64,000 bases of DNA from Tubiluchus corallicola. Lineage: Eukaryota; Priapulida; Priapulimorpha; Priapulimorphida; Tubiluchidae. Each line of letters begins with the position of its first letter. The stretch's first letter is position 1. The stretch covers positions 36,249 to 100,248 of the forward strand of contig JAQGDQ010000764.1 in the NCBI GenBank assembly GCA_030141605.1. Direction: 5' to 3'. This document shows positions 31,796 through 43,900 of this stretch, piece by piece. The notes under the pieces were generated by a model. It was given only the letters and a program-made list of their open reading frames with translations. It was not told where the DNA came from and did no database searches. Made by a program: the position numbers and the translations under genes.

Positions 31796-34700
31796 ATAAC
31801 TTAAGCAAAAAGTGCAGGTTCTTCACCATTCTGCTAGACAATTATATCGCGATCCATAGCGCGTAATCCATTTTGTTTTTTACTTATTTGGCTGTTTTGC
31901 ATTATTTTTGGGCTAGTAGCGACTTTCTGAATTCAAGAAGATCCGGTTGATTGTTTTTTTTATTTGTATAATGAATCTTATGATGAAATCTTATGTTAAT
32001 ACAATTGCATGAATGGCATTATTTTATTATCACTCGGGGATCACGTTGCTAGAGGCTGATAGGTAAAACGCTAATAAAGAATCCAAACATTATACTGCCC
32101 GTTCTGCTTACTGCACAACAAAGCACGTTCTGATCACTTTTCTGGTCACGGTTAAATATTTAAAAGATTCTATTACAATATAACGCATTAATGCAGTGTT
32201 TTCGTATTAGAATTGAAATACACAATATAAGCGTATAATACGGCTACGTTTTATTAGTGTTATAAACAATCTGGCATTTTATTCGCGGAAAAATGTAAAT
32301 ATTATGGCAGCCTGTCAGATACCGAAGTCGGAATAGAATAAAAGCAGAAAAGTTCTAGCTTTGCTGCTTACTCTGAGCTCGAAAACATCAAACTTTTTCT
32401 TGAAGTCTAAGTAAAGATTCTGTCCGCTTTTATTGACCAACATTAATCACGCACAATAAAAGTTAAATAAGAAAAACTTGTTGCAACTTTTTAAAGATGC
32501 TTGTACGGGAAGGTGTTGGGTATCAAATAAAATACCCTGACAAAATTTGCAAAGATGGGTCATGTGATGTGATAAAATATTTAATAAGGATTCCTTGGAG
32601 TAAGTAAATCCCAATAGGAAGACTGTATTGGGGTGTGATTTAAGGTTACCGCAAAAAATCTCCACTTCCTACAGCTACATAAGATTTTGACCCTACAAAA
32701 ACACAAGGGGTCAACTGGTGGAGTGTATACATATAGCTACTGGAAAGGCCAAATACTACTCTCAAGTTTGGTTGAATAAACATCGTGGGCAATTTGACAC
32801 TAACAAGTGTGATGTGCTGTACTTCAGAACGTAGAAGCACAAAGATAATGAAGAATGGCTTAAAAGAGATTTACAAAATAAGGACTAAAACATACATACA
32901 ATTGAAGAAATATTATAACACTACAAACACGAGTCCAGACACCAAATAAGGGCTACAGCTATATTCTTAATACGTTGGTATTAAAGCAAACCATTTAGTG
33001 GTTTGAATTAAAAGTTTTAACTAATTAGTACTTAAAATGCACCATATCATCCAGGATGAACGTCTCATTTTCAGTGATGCGCTTAATGTATTCTAGTTTG
33101 TTCGTCATAACTAAAAAAGCTTATTCTTAATAAAAAAGGAGAGTTGTAGTGGCAGTTTGAAACAGAGCGCTTTTTGCTTTTTATTGTGGGATTTTTTATT
33201 CTTATCATATAACACATTACTTTCGCCTGGATGTGTGTGTGTGCATGTGTGTATATTTAAATATATTTTGATATATGTAAACCTTTTATATGTAAACAAT
33301 ATCAAAATTCATGCACTTTACATGCAGTTTTGTGCCTCTAAATAACTGAAATTATGCTTTTTATTGCTAAGATTTTTGTTTTACTACTGTGCAAGATTTT
33401 CGTTGAAGGATTCAGGTTGCATAAAAAAATTGGTTATTTTTCCGCTTAACTTTAGTCCCATGAAACTGGATAGTAATTTCATTGCAATATGAGTGAAAAG
33501 ACCTAGAATTTTACATTTACAGGTTTGTGCAGCATTGGAATTTTTTTCATCACAAAAAAACTTTCACTCACGAAGTTTTTTATTTTAGGAATGAAATATT
33601 GAGCATACACTAAACTGATAAAACAATTTTATTAATTCACCTCTACAGGTTTTTTAATTTGATTGATTTGATTGATTGATTTATCGTTAATTCCAAACTT
33701 AAAGTTCACATTCAAAATACAGTTACAACAAGAAATAACCATTCAAGAACACACACAGAAACTCATATAAACACATTTATAATGACAAATTAATATTCTA
33801 GCAGCCAAAGTTGCTTAATTGAGTAGCCTTATGAGTTTAGGTAGGCAAATTAATATTCTAAAGGCTAAAATTGTTTATTGAGTACTGTTATGAGAGTAGG
33901 TATTGTATTGGTACTGAATTAACTTGAAAAAGAACAACATAATAATTCAAATAAATAAATTCAATTCTCGCACAGCCTGTCCACATACACAGTGAGTTGG
34001 TAGAGGGTGGTGTGCTGTCCTGTATTCTGTCTATGTAGCATCTCTTTATTTCTCATCAACTATGCCACGTCATATAGGATCTTCATTATTTTTTTTATTT
34101 TATTTTTTACAACTTTATTCTTTCTTCTTTTTTAATAAAAAAGCCGTGTCTCCAGAAATGACAAAATGTTCAAATTATTGTTTAACGATGTTTCAAATTA
34201 TTATAACATTAATAAAGCCAATATGACTGTGAGCTATAGCGATGTTACAACGTAAGACATGTAATAATCGTAACGGCTTGTTAGGTTTTGTCTATCAACT
34301 TTAAAAAATTGATTCTTCTAATTTTTTAATCCATAGGTCATTTCCAAACATCGCGTATTCAATTTATTAGACTAAATAATGAAAACGTAATTCCATAATT
34401 CATTTCTATTTGTCGAGAAGTTTCTGAAACTTACCGAATTTTGTGAGTACAATAACTTCTCATTCAACTTAATGTTAACTTTGCTATTGGTTTTACTGCT
34501 TCATATTATCCTGTATTATTCTGGTTTTGCACAGCTGTTAAGTACTATAGTATAAAATAAAATTCTGACATTGTACTTGGTCATTTCCTTGCTATCAGTG
34601 CTCTTAACCACTTGCTTATTAATATCTTATAAATTGCAGCAATCTCGTGAAAATCATGATTTTTCTTCTCTTACTGTGTTTGTATTAAACTTAATAGTTT

Positions 34701-35013
34701 TGGTTGTACTAGTGAATAAGTTTGTTGTTATTATTGTGGTGGCCACATTTTGCATGATTGTTGAGTTGTTTGGTAATGAATATTTTTTATGTTCATGATT
34801 AAGTACTACAGAACAGAAAGACAGACAAATGCAATTATAATCAAAACTAAAATTAAATTAAAATTAAAACGAAATTAAAGTTTTTGATACCATCCATCGT
34901 ACAAAAAATGCAAAATCTGTGGGCAAAATACTTGACTTGATTAACTGCTAATAAGGTCATTGTTATTTGAATAAAGTGAACAAAGGCAAAAACTAACAAA
35001 AAAAATATCAAAT

Positions 35014-36981
35014 TCAATTCTCTTCGTTTTCGAAGAACAGGCGTGTCGCAGGTTTGTACATTGCTCTCCACTTTTCCAGTCTGTAACACAATTTGAAACA
35101 CAACATTGATGGTGTTGTACATATTAATGCATATGTTGTTAATATTATGCACTGTAATAAATTATTATGATAAAAATTTTAAATGAAACGTACATATAAT
35201 CTTCAGCCTGCAGACCTAGGTATATGTACATGTATACTCTTCGATCGTCAAGCCAAGTCGATCGTCGATCGTTTCGCTTCTTTGGCCGTCCATGCACAGC
35301 ACATAGAGTCTCAATAGCTTCGCCTAAAATGAAAAGAAAAAAACTATTCACGAAGATGTGTATGAACCTATTTTAACACTATAATTTATTTAATTACTCA
35401 TTTGTTTATTCACTGCCACACACATCAAACAAAAACGCAAAAAAGAGGTTGCAATTACACAAGAACATCATAAAACCATACAAGACAGTATTTTTGACGG
35501 ACATGTATAAGATGTGTAGATTATGGAGTATATATAGTAAATTATCTAGCTGCTTGAATAAACCTACTAGATATCAATGTATCGGCAAACCAACCTTAAC
35601 AAACCAATAAACGTAGCATCACATTATAGGGTTTACATAAGCTATGGAAAAAAATTACAAATCCGGTGAGTTCCAAAGCCTAATAATATGGATCGTATGG
35701 CGAATTAATGTTCATAGTCAGTGATCTTTGGACCTATTTGACAAATGGATGGGTGACAATCAGAAAATTGTTGTTCTGAGCAGTCTTAAGATCAAGTAAG
35801 AAGTTTAAATAGCAAACATGATATATGCAAAAACAAAAACAAGATACCAGTGCGGGATCCTTCATTATAGTATCCTTCAAGGTCAAGATCCCGCAATGAC
35901 TTTCTTTTCCATTTTCTGCCACACCTAAATTAATGAGCGCATAATTACACATTAATTGCTGTTAGAAACTGAAATATAAGTTCCTATTCTAATCTAACGA
36001 CATTCATATGCAAACACAGACTAATATGTATGGGCATAACTGAATATTACCAGGAACCCTTATTTCACAATGGCTTACACACACACAAGTACTAGCTTGC
36101 CTTTTGTTCATTCCCGTAATGATTAGCGCGCCAGCTTTCTCTGATGTAAAAAACTTTCTACAGGGTGGGCGGGAAATTTTGTCACCTGAAGATGAAGCTG
36201 CCCTGACATATGTGGCTCCACGTAATGAACGTAAGAAAGCAGATTAAGAGTCTGTAACTTCATCTAAAATCTACCACTGGCCACAGTTGAAAACATTAAA
36301 AATAAAGCAGGAAAGGGAATGATGAAAACGGGAAATCTACCAGACTAATAAGGTGTGTGCAACCCATCAAACTCAGCCCAATTTTACTCCTGCAGGATTA
36401 GAACTAAATGATAAAGTTCAAACAAGAACTGCAACGTCATGTCAAAATCTGAGTTATAACTCTCATTGCCTAACGAAACGACTCTACACGGTGTCATAAC
36501 ATCTCTCAGGATGAGTTGCACATCCACATTTTCCATCACTTCGATTTTTAAAACAGAATTCGACTATAGGAGCATTTATCCTATTTATCCTAAAGATACC
36601 ACCAGTTGGTCAATGGCTGCTTAGAATTATAATAGTTGCTTATTAGTTCAAAACATACAGGCGGTTTCTTTACCCAACAGCCCGCCTGGCGTCTGATTCC
36701 ACCCTCCTAGGCACAGGTTCACGTTAAACATGGTCTTTGGAACGGACATACATCGGGCAAGAATCTTTTTTCATATAATAGCAGTATTTAAATATTAAAA
36801 CAATTCGTGCTTCTTTTAGTAGTCGATACTTACCATAAATAAATCAGTATCGATGTTATAACGACTATGGCTATTCCCATAGCAGCAATGCCCAGCTTGT
36901 AGGCTGAAAAAGTAAATAATTTAACTCTTATTATAAAATTGAAATACTATTCTTACCGATAGGAGCGTCGGTAATGTACAT
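35014..36981 (-). CDS. 122-aa single-pass membrane protein, family not recognised
   Basis: Five coding exons on the minus strand: 36957-36981 (start), 36834-36903, 35848-35924, 35194-35323, 35014-35080 (stop). Every junction is AG/GT and phases agree throughout, giving 369 nt or 122 residues. An in-frame TGA lies directly before the start codon within the same exon (36957-36989), so the start is well fixed. The protein begins MYITDAPIAYKLG, has one hydrophobic segment at about residues 10-31 (IAAMGIAIVVITSILIYLW), then a basic stop-transfer CGRKWKRK, an acidic/tyrosine stretch (DLDLEGYYNEG), a basic region (RPKKRNDRRS) and an aromatic acidic C-terminus (LFFENEEN). There is no signal peptide; a short outside N-terminus and cytosolic tail are likely. 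I recognise no homologue. Confidence 0.72.
36119..36247 (+). CDS. Small ORF nested in an intron, possible secreted peptide
   Basis: A 42-residue frame from ATG at 36119 to TAA at 36247, on the strand opposite the 122-aa gene and inside its second intron. The frame is open upstream to 36044. A hydrophobic run (VLACLLFIPVMISAPAFS) then precedes DVKNFLQGGREILSPEDEAALTYV and a basic end NERKKAD. This looks like a signal peptide plus a short acidic chain with basic pairs. A splice acceptor (ACTTTCTACAG) also sits inside it at 36170, so it could instead be a last exon starting GGREIL. No family is recognised. Confidence 0.3.
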   Translation: MISAPAFSDVKNFLQGGREILSPEDEAALTYVAPRNERKKAD

Positions 36982-37111
36982 TCAAAGTGCTGCAAAACAA
37001 AGAATGAGTCCGTTATCATTTACATCGCAAAAGCGCATCAGCTGTAACAAGACTATAAGCATTAAAAATAAGAAAATCAAACTTGGATTATGAGTAATTA
37101 ATAATTTTAAA

Positions 37112-37565
37112 TTAATGAGTGAGTGAGTGAGTGAGTGAGTGAGTAGGTAAGTAGGTAAGTAAGTAAGTAACTAAGTAAGCAAGTAAGTAAATAGATGATT
37201 AGTATATGACTATTAATTTTCACAATTATACTATAATTATATAATTAACTACAGTGGTGGATTACGTACTTAGTTTATAGTTAGTTTTTGGTTAGTCAGT
37301 CAGTCAGCTAAGAAGGAAGGTAGGTCGGTAAGTAGGTAGGTAGGTAGGCAGGCAGGTAGGTAGGTAGGTAGGTACGTAGGCAGGTCGATCACTCGTTTGG
37401 TTGGTCGATCGGTCGGCAGGTAGGTAGGTTAGGCAGGTAGGTGGCTGGGTGGGTGGGTGGGTTTTTAGGTAGGTAGGCAGGCAGGTATGTAGGTACGTGG
37501 GTAGGTAAATAGGGAGGTAAGTAAGTAGGTAAGCAGTCGTTAGGTAGGTAGGTAGGTGAGGTGAG
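37112..37565. repeat. (GTGA)n/(GTAG)n-type microsatellite, imperfect
   Basis: Two runs of GAGT, AAGT, AGGT and related tetranucleotides with a more complex stretch between. The minus-strand Thr/Pro/Leu/Tyr-rich open frames are repeat artefacts. Confidence 0.92.
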
Positions 37566-37730
37566 TGGATCATTTGGTATATAAATAGTAGGTACCAATA
37601 AAGGCATTGACTTTACCTTAACGTATATATATATATATATATTGATCGCACATATATTATTTTATGAGAAAGCCCAATCCGAGCAAAATGTCAGTTTTCT
37701 TTTATTTTTTTTTGCTAACAACAGGAAATG

Positions 37731-37969
37731 TAAGCAGGGCCTATTTCAGCCCAAGCGAGGCCCGGGGAAGTGGGGTGTGTGAGGCCTCCTCGGGGCTTCA
37801 GAAAATTTTTGAACTGCTGGAACACCGGAGAAGCATTTTCGGAGAAAAATTGTGGAGTTATACAGTATGTTCGCATAAAGCAAAAAAAATAATGTTACCT
37901 TAGCGCGATGTCCCCCTGGAGGGTGAGGCCCCGGGGAAGTATCCCCCCCCTTGAAATAGGCCCTGCTTA
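37731..37969. mobile_element. 239-bp MITE with 18-bp inverted termini
   Basis: Bounded by TAAGCAGGGCCTATTTCA and its exact complement. The ends are GC-rich (GAGGCCCGGGGAAG). No clean target duplication is visible. A solo end of the same family is at 31690-31795. Confidence 0.82.
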
Positions 37970-38519
37970 GAGGAACTGGGTGAAATGGATATACAGGACT
38001 TTAATCGAATAATTTTACAAATTTGCACACATAGCGAATGATGTGAAATGCAGATTTTCAAATGTGAAAGGCAAGTTATCAGACACTATCGTTGTCCTAT
38101 AAGCAAGAGGAACTTGAAATCTATAAAAAGTTGGGTTTCTTGCCCACTGGAAGCCGTATGTTTGTATTATGCTTACACATAGAAAAAATACTGGCAATCG
38201 TCAGTTTTTCAATTGTGCATGATTTTATATACACATTCAAGTAGCCTCCCTAGCTGATGGAAGTGTCGCTTTGATTATTTTTGATAATGTCTTGAGTTGT
38301 AAACATTGAGCTTCGACAATAACATTGAATGTTAGTAGAAAGCTCCCAAAAAGAATAATTTTTGCAAAATTTCGTTGTCTTGTAAAAAAATGAACACACA
38401 GGGATGCTCAGTTAGTCTCAGAAAGAGAAAATTCAAAATGAGCTACATGAAATAGCCTCGGAAAATACCGCACCCAATCTTCAACTGTAGGTCAAAACAA
38501 GCAACTCTTTAAATTGAAG

Positions 38520-39020
38520 GGCAACATACTATTTTTGCAAAAATGACTTACGTGAAAAAATTATTTCCAAAGAAACACAATTTTGCGCCTGCATACCGGA
38601 AACGCATTGTACAGAAACAGGTGCTGTATTTCTCAGCTCAGTGTTAGTTTGTGACGAGCTACACACGTTCGACAGCTTATGCGTAAGCACTGCGGTAAAT
38701 TTGAAATTTGAATTTTTATCTTGAAACATGTCTAGTTTTAGCACAACATATTGAATATCTTACAGTAGCACTGTACTTCAATTTTCTCGTTCGCAAAGAT
38801 GTGCAGCACGCTCTTGAAATGTTTTTGCTGTTGAAAATTATTAGTTAGTTTGTGATGTCATCAATAGTTGGGCTCGCCCGCCGTTAATTAAGATTTTAAT
38901 CAATTATTTAATTATCAGAAACGTTTTTTCAGTATTAATTATTTTAAAATGTATACTTTTTATCCAACTTGAAAATGGGGCGGTATATGAAAAATCATCC
39001 TGTCTTCCTTTAAAGAAGTG
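38520..39020 (-). mobile_element. TTAA/AGGAAAAC-ended repeat, copy 2 (reverse)
   Basis: Reverse-orientation copy of the family at 17150-17700 and 62575-63085, recognisable from CATCCTGTCTTCCTTTAAAG at its right edge. From 39020 to 40900 I see low-complexity patches and short open frames but no supportable gene; the SEC31 promoter must lie towards 40.9 kb. Confidence 0.65.
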
Positions 39021-40948
39021 AGAAACTTTATCACCTGTTGAAAGTAACGTCTTCGTCTTTTTGCATTCTATTGAAGAAATCAAGAACTTTTCTTAATCTC
39101 CTGCGCTGCGTACTATTATAGTAACACTCTGACTCTTAGTCATGGTGCTTTCCTCCATGACGTTGTTCATGTTTTTATCATTGGAGTCACTGGTGTTGTT
39201 GTTGTTTTGACGACGACGGCGATGATGATGATGCTTTGCATCCGTACAATCTAAGCTATTAAGAACAGAGTCCTGTATCATATACTAAAATACAAACAAA
39301 CCAAAAGACAAGTGGAACCTATCCAGCCTACAACCAATACAAATCTATAATATTTTAGTAACGCAGACTTTTTGGGTAGTTTAAGGATTTAATGGTTAGT
39401 GCTTGTACAATTTGTGGATAAAGCTTCATCTCGGCCTGTACAGAACATAACAGATGATGGAGTACAGCGGAGTGTGTGGGCGCTTGATTCTTCGGCAGTT
39501 CGGCTCTTCTTTTGAATATAGATGGCGCAAGAATCGATGTAGTTGCCACGTTGGATTAACGTTGGAAGAAAATGGTTTGTCAGTTTATTTGTCTTTTCGT
39601 TAAAGCTGCTACTTAACAGGTTTATCTTTTCAGTGCAGGTCTGAATACCATTTTTAGCATTAAGATTACTTAGTTTGCACGTTATAAATTTTGTTTTTAT
39701 GTCTGTAACTAACCACCAAATGAGATTTTGAAAGATTGGACTGGTGTCAGGATTCGTATATCAATTGGTTGTAGAGTCGTCAATACGACTATTTTCATGA
39801 AGAGTTGTCTAAATCATTACGTCAGAGTCAAGACTTTGTTTTTTATAATATTCAAATTCCCACAGTTTCAATGATTGTCAGTGAGTATATCTATCAGTTA
39901 TGCTTAGTATTTGCAACAGTGTGCTTTTGATTCATCTTTCTCTCTGTATTGTCTGTGCTTTTGTTATTGTTTTTTCTCTCTCCCTCTTCCTTCTCCCTCC
40001 CTCCCTCTTCAAGATAACTACTATGTGAGTGATATTTCCCTATCGCTCTCAGAATAGCCACTGAGCTGAGTCGTGCAAGACATGTGCTAGTTAGGCAGTG
40101 ATGTGCAGAGAGCCAGCGACTTATTTCGTAGTCTAAAAGTGATGCTGGAAATTCCGTTGAGTTATTGAGTTTTCTGTACTGATTCTTAATGCAATAGAAT
40201 AATTTGCTGTACAGTATTGCAATGTAGTGATAAAACATGCTAAGTTGATAGTTTAATACCACTAATAAACGCAAGTTTTATGCTTTCAAGCTATACTTTG
40301 TAGTACCGGCCCATCTGACAAGTTTACAGAATGTAACTATACATTTTAAATTCATAAATAAACTAATTAAAGTCATTCTGAGTCATCGATAAAGCTTTAA
40401 CCAAGTTTTATGACACTCGATGTATACCTGTTAGCTATATCAAGTATGTTAAGAGTGCGGCATTTTGCCGAAGAAACTAGTCAAGTTGAACAACGAACAA
40501 AATTTATAAGCAAAACCTAAGAAAGCTAAAATATAATGCTTGACAATTACATTTATGTTGGAAAATTAGCTGGGTGGACAATTATTTAGATTTAGCTTCA
40601 TTTATCTGTAGTCATTTGGATTGATCGGTTTTGCGTAACTAAGTTTCAAAACTATGAAATCGGACGTAAGATATTCATTTTCCCCGACGATTTCCACACA
40701 TATTTGGTTCTCCGACATCAAGCCTAATTCATGACGTATGGGGAAATCTCAATGTGTGTTCACCCTCTCTAGCCCTCTTTTGCCACATAATACTGTAAGT
40801 CGAGCTTGTGGACTGAACTTCAAAATGCTTCAAATACTTGAAATCTTATTAACTATTTATTGTTTTATTTTTTGATAGGTCACTTTATATCAGTGAAAAT
40901 AGTGTAAAGTGCAAGTTGCGAACTATATTTCTGCTATAAAGTACCAAG

Positions 40949-43900
40949 ATGAAGGTGAAAGTAATAGAAAGAACAGCCAATATGGCATGGTCACCTGCTG
41001 TGCAGCATCCGATTTACATCGCTGCTGGTACGGCAGCGCAACAACTAGATGCAACATTCAGGTAACATGCTATTAAATATATATATAATACGTACTCGCG
41101 TAACTGTATTGTGCAGTATTTAGTTTCACTTAAAAGGAATCCCTGTTTTGGTGTTGGCTGTTTGATTTGCTCTGAATTAGGGTGTATTATTCAGCGAAGT
41201 GGCAAAGTGATCGGCAATTTTGAAATTTTGTTATTCGATTATAATCTTGTTTTTGTAATTCGATATCACTATTAACCTTTGGTGATAATTTTTAGCATTT
41301 TAGCCATATTTATCAATGACTGCAGTAAAATGTAGCCTGTAAACTACTTCACGGCTTTTGTCGTTTTCTACTATTTTCGTACTCACAAGCTATTTTTATA
41401 GACGCGCATCACTTTTTCTGTAACTACTGTATAACTACATCACTACAAAACGTCACATAAGAACGAATTTGAAGTCTCCAGTTTGGCATCACTGTAGTTT
41501 GCAATTGTGCGCATTGTGTGAGGCGAGAAAAAGTGCAATAATTCCTTTATTTGTGCTAAAACACCGCCTTTAAAAAGTGCAATGATTCCCTTTATTTGTG
41601 CTAAAACACTGCCTTTAAAAAGTGCAATGATTCCCTTTATTTGTGCTAAAACACTGCCTTTAAAAAGTGCAACGATTCCCTTTATTTGTGCTAAAACACT
41701 GCCTTTAAAAAGTGCAATAATTCCTTTATTTGTGCTAAAACACTGCCTTTAAAAAGTGCAATGATTCCCTTTATTTGTGCTAAAACACTGCCTTTAAAAA
41801 GTGCAATAATTCCTTTATTTGTGCTAAAACAGTGCCTTTAAAAAGTGCAATAATTCCTTTATTTGTGCTAAAACACTGCCTTTAAAAAGTGCAATGATTC
41901 CCTTTATTTGTGCTAAAACACTGCCTTTAAAAAGTGCAACGATTCCCTTTATTTGTGCTAAAACACTGCCTTTAAAAAGTGCAATGATTCTTTTTATTTG
42001 TGCTAAAACACTGCCTTTAAAAAGTGCAACGATTCCCTTTATTTGTGCTAAAACACTGCCTTTAAAAAGTGCAATGATTCCCTTTATTTGTGCTAAAACA
42101 CTGCCTTTTCGTCAGTGTGTAATACGTATGTTTTGCAGTCTTCTAATATCTGAATATTAATAACTCATGTTTGTAATTTTATATTAATGGCATTGATTCG
42201 AATGTTTTTTAATCATTTTAGTACAAATGCTGCTTTGGAACTGTATCAGCTTAATGTTGCTGAACCCGGCTTAGATATGGACGTAAAGGGTAGTACCGCA
42301 GCTGATTTCAGGTACAGTAAGTTTTTTGATATGGCTGGCAATTGGTGTGCTACTTAGACGAAGCCAGTGTTGTGCAATAGATTTGTTTTGATGCCAGTGG
42401 GTTGCTGTGGTAATTTGGCCTTTTATTGGTGTAAAAAATTTTCATAAATTATTTTAGGTGACACTTAGATCACACTAACGGATAATACAATTCTAAAATT
42501 CACAAACAGTGAATTTTGAGGCGTTTTTTCAATAAATGCTCCCTAATAACACTTATTTGATTGGTTCCGGTTAGCATCTGAAAAATTTCTTAGTAAACCA
42601 TCTTAGAATTTTCAAGATCTTTTGCCAACAAGCTAGAAGCTATCATGAAGCTACAACAATCCACTGTCCCACCTGGGTCATTCCGGAAATGTTATAATAA
42701 AACTTATTAATGTAATTCTGTAATTTATTTTGTCAAATAAATGTTCTGTGTTTAATTAAATCCATCAGTTTTTTGCAAAACGTAAATGTTGTAACAGGCC
42801 TTGCCTTTAATTTTTAAAAGAAAATCATTGTCTACTGCAGAAGTTTAACTTTTCAAATTTTACTTATAACTTGGGGTTAGCGAATTTGTGACCTTTGAAC
42901 TTTGTATGCTAATCGAGTTCAAATTCACTTTTAAACATTCATTTTCGAATCACTATAAAAATGGCGTTACAAAGATCGTGCATGTTATTTGATTTTGTTT
43001 TAAAGTAAAAACACTAGTAATTTGCTTAAAAGTTGTGCACGGAAATTTCAGCTAAATTCTGCTGATCTCAAGATGTTTCAAACGTTTTAGTATTAAGCAG
43101 TTAAAGTGCTGAATTTTAGGTTTGAATAGAATTCGAACTAAAAAACTTGTTCGAATTCGAACGTTCGATGCTACTGGTAACATGACTTCTGTGTATAGTA
43201 AGATTAATATGTAAACTTGAATATTATTAGTGTTCTCTGAGCTGTTTGTGAAAATTTTATGATTTTATCCTGTAAAGTTACAGCCATTCAAAATTTCATT
43301 TTTTTCTAACCCTTTTGTTGATTATTGTGACCATTATGTTGTGATTATTCTGTTGTTATTTTTCTGACCAATGTTGATTATTATTGCGGTATAGATTTCA
43401 AAAATTGGCATGGACTTCTTATGGGCACAACGATACAGAAACACCAATGGGTGTTTTAGTGGGTGGAACTGATCACGGTGGCCTGATATTTTATAATCCA
43501 GAGAAACTGCTATCCGGGGGTGATGCTGTTATGTGGAAAAGCGAGAAACATTCTGGTGCTGTGTCTGCACTTGATTTCAATTGTTTCCAGGTAAAATTTT
43601 ACTTGTTATTTTGCTCCTGGCAGTTCGCTATTTTGATAAAATTCAAAACTGATAGTGATAAGAAAAGTCAATTTTTTAGATACTGCCAAATTTTTAGACT
43701 GCCATAATTTAACCATGAAAAATGTTTTGCCCGGCAGAATATGATTACTTCAAAAATGTTTGTCTTATTAGCAGTGAAAAATTGTGGTTTCTTCCCCGTT
43801 AATGGGGTCATTGTAAACTCATGTGACAGGAGAGCCTGAATTGTAGTTTTGAGAGAGTGGGGCAGCTTAAGTTGCTATGTTTATATAAAAGCAAAGTGCA

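Noticed and set aside
34571-34798. 75-codon hydrophobic plus-strand frame
   Set aside because: AT-rich sequence gives Leu/Ile/Val by composition; no signal, stop-transfer or splice support.
37304-37607. Pro/Thr/Tyr-rich minus-strand frames
   Set aside because: Translations of the GTAG/GTGA tetranucleotide repeats.
39093-39281. Minus-strand frame with His, Arg and Asn runs
   Set aside because: Low-complexity triplet repeats; no homology or splice context.
39894-40274. 126-codon minus-strand frame upstream of SEC31
   Set aside because: Contains a purine-rich low-complexity tail and no recognisable domain; composition is like the surrounding non-coding DNA.
41894-42160. 88-codon frame with 15-residue repeats
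   Set aside because: Translation of the 45-bp minisatellite in SEC31 intron 1; no splice sites suit it.
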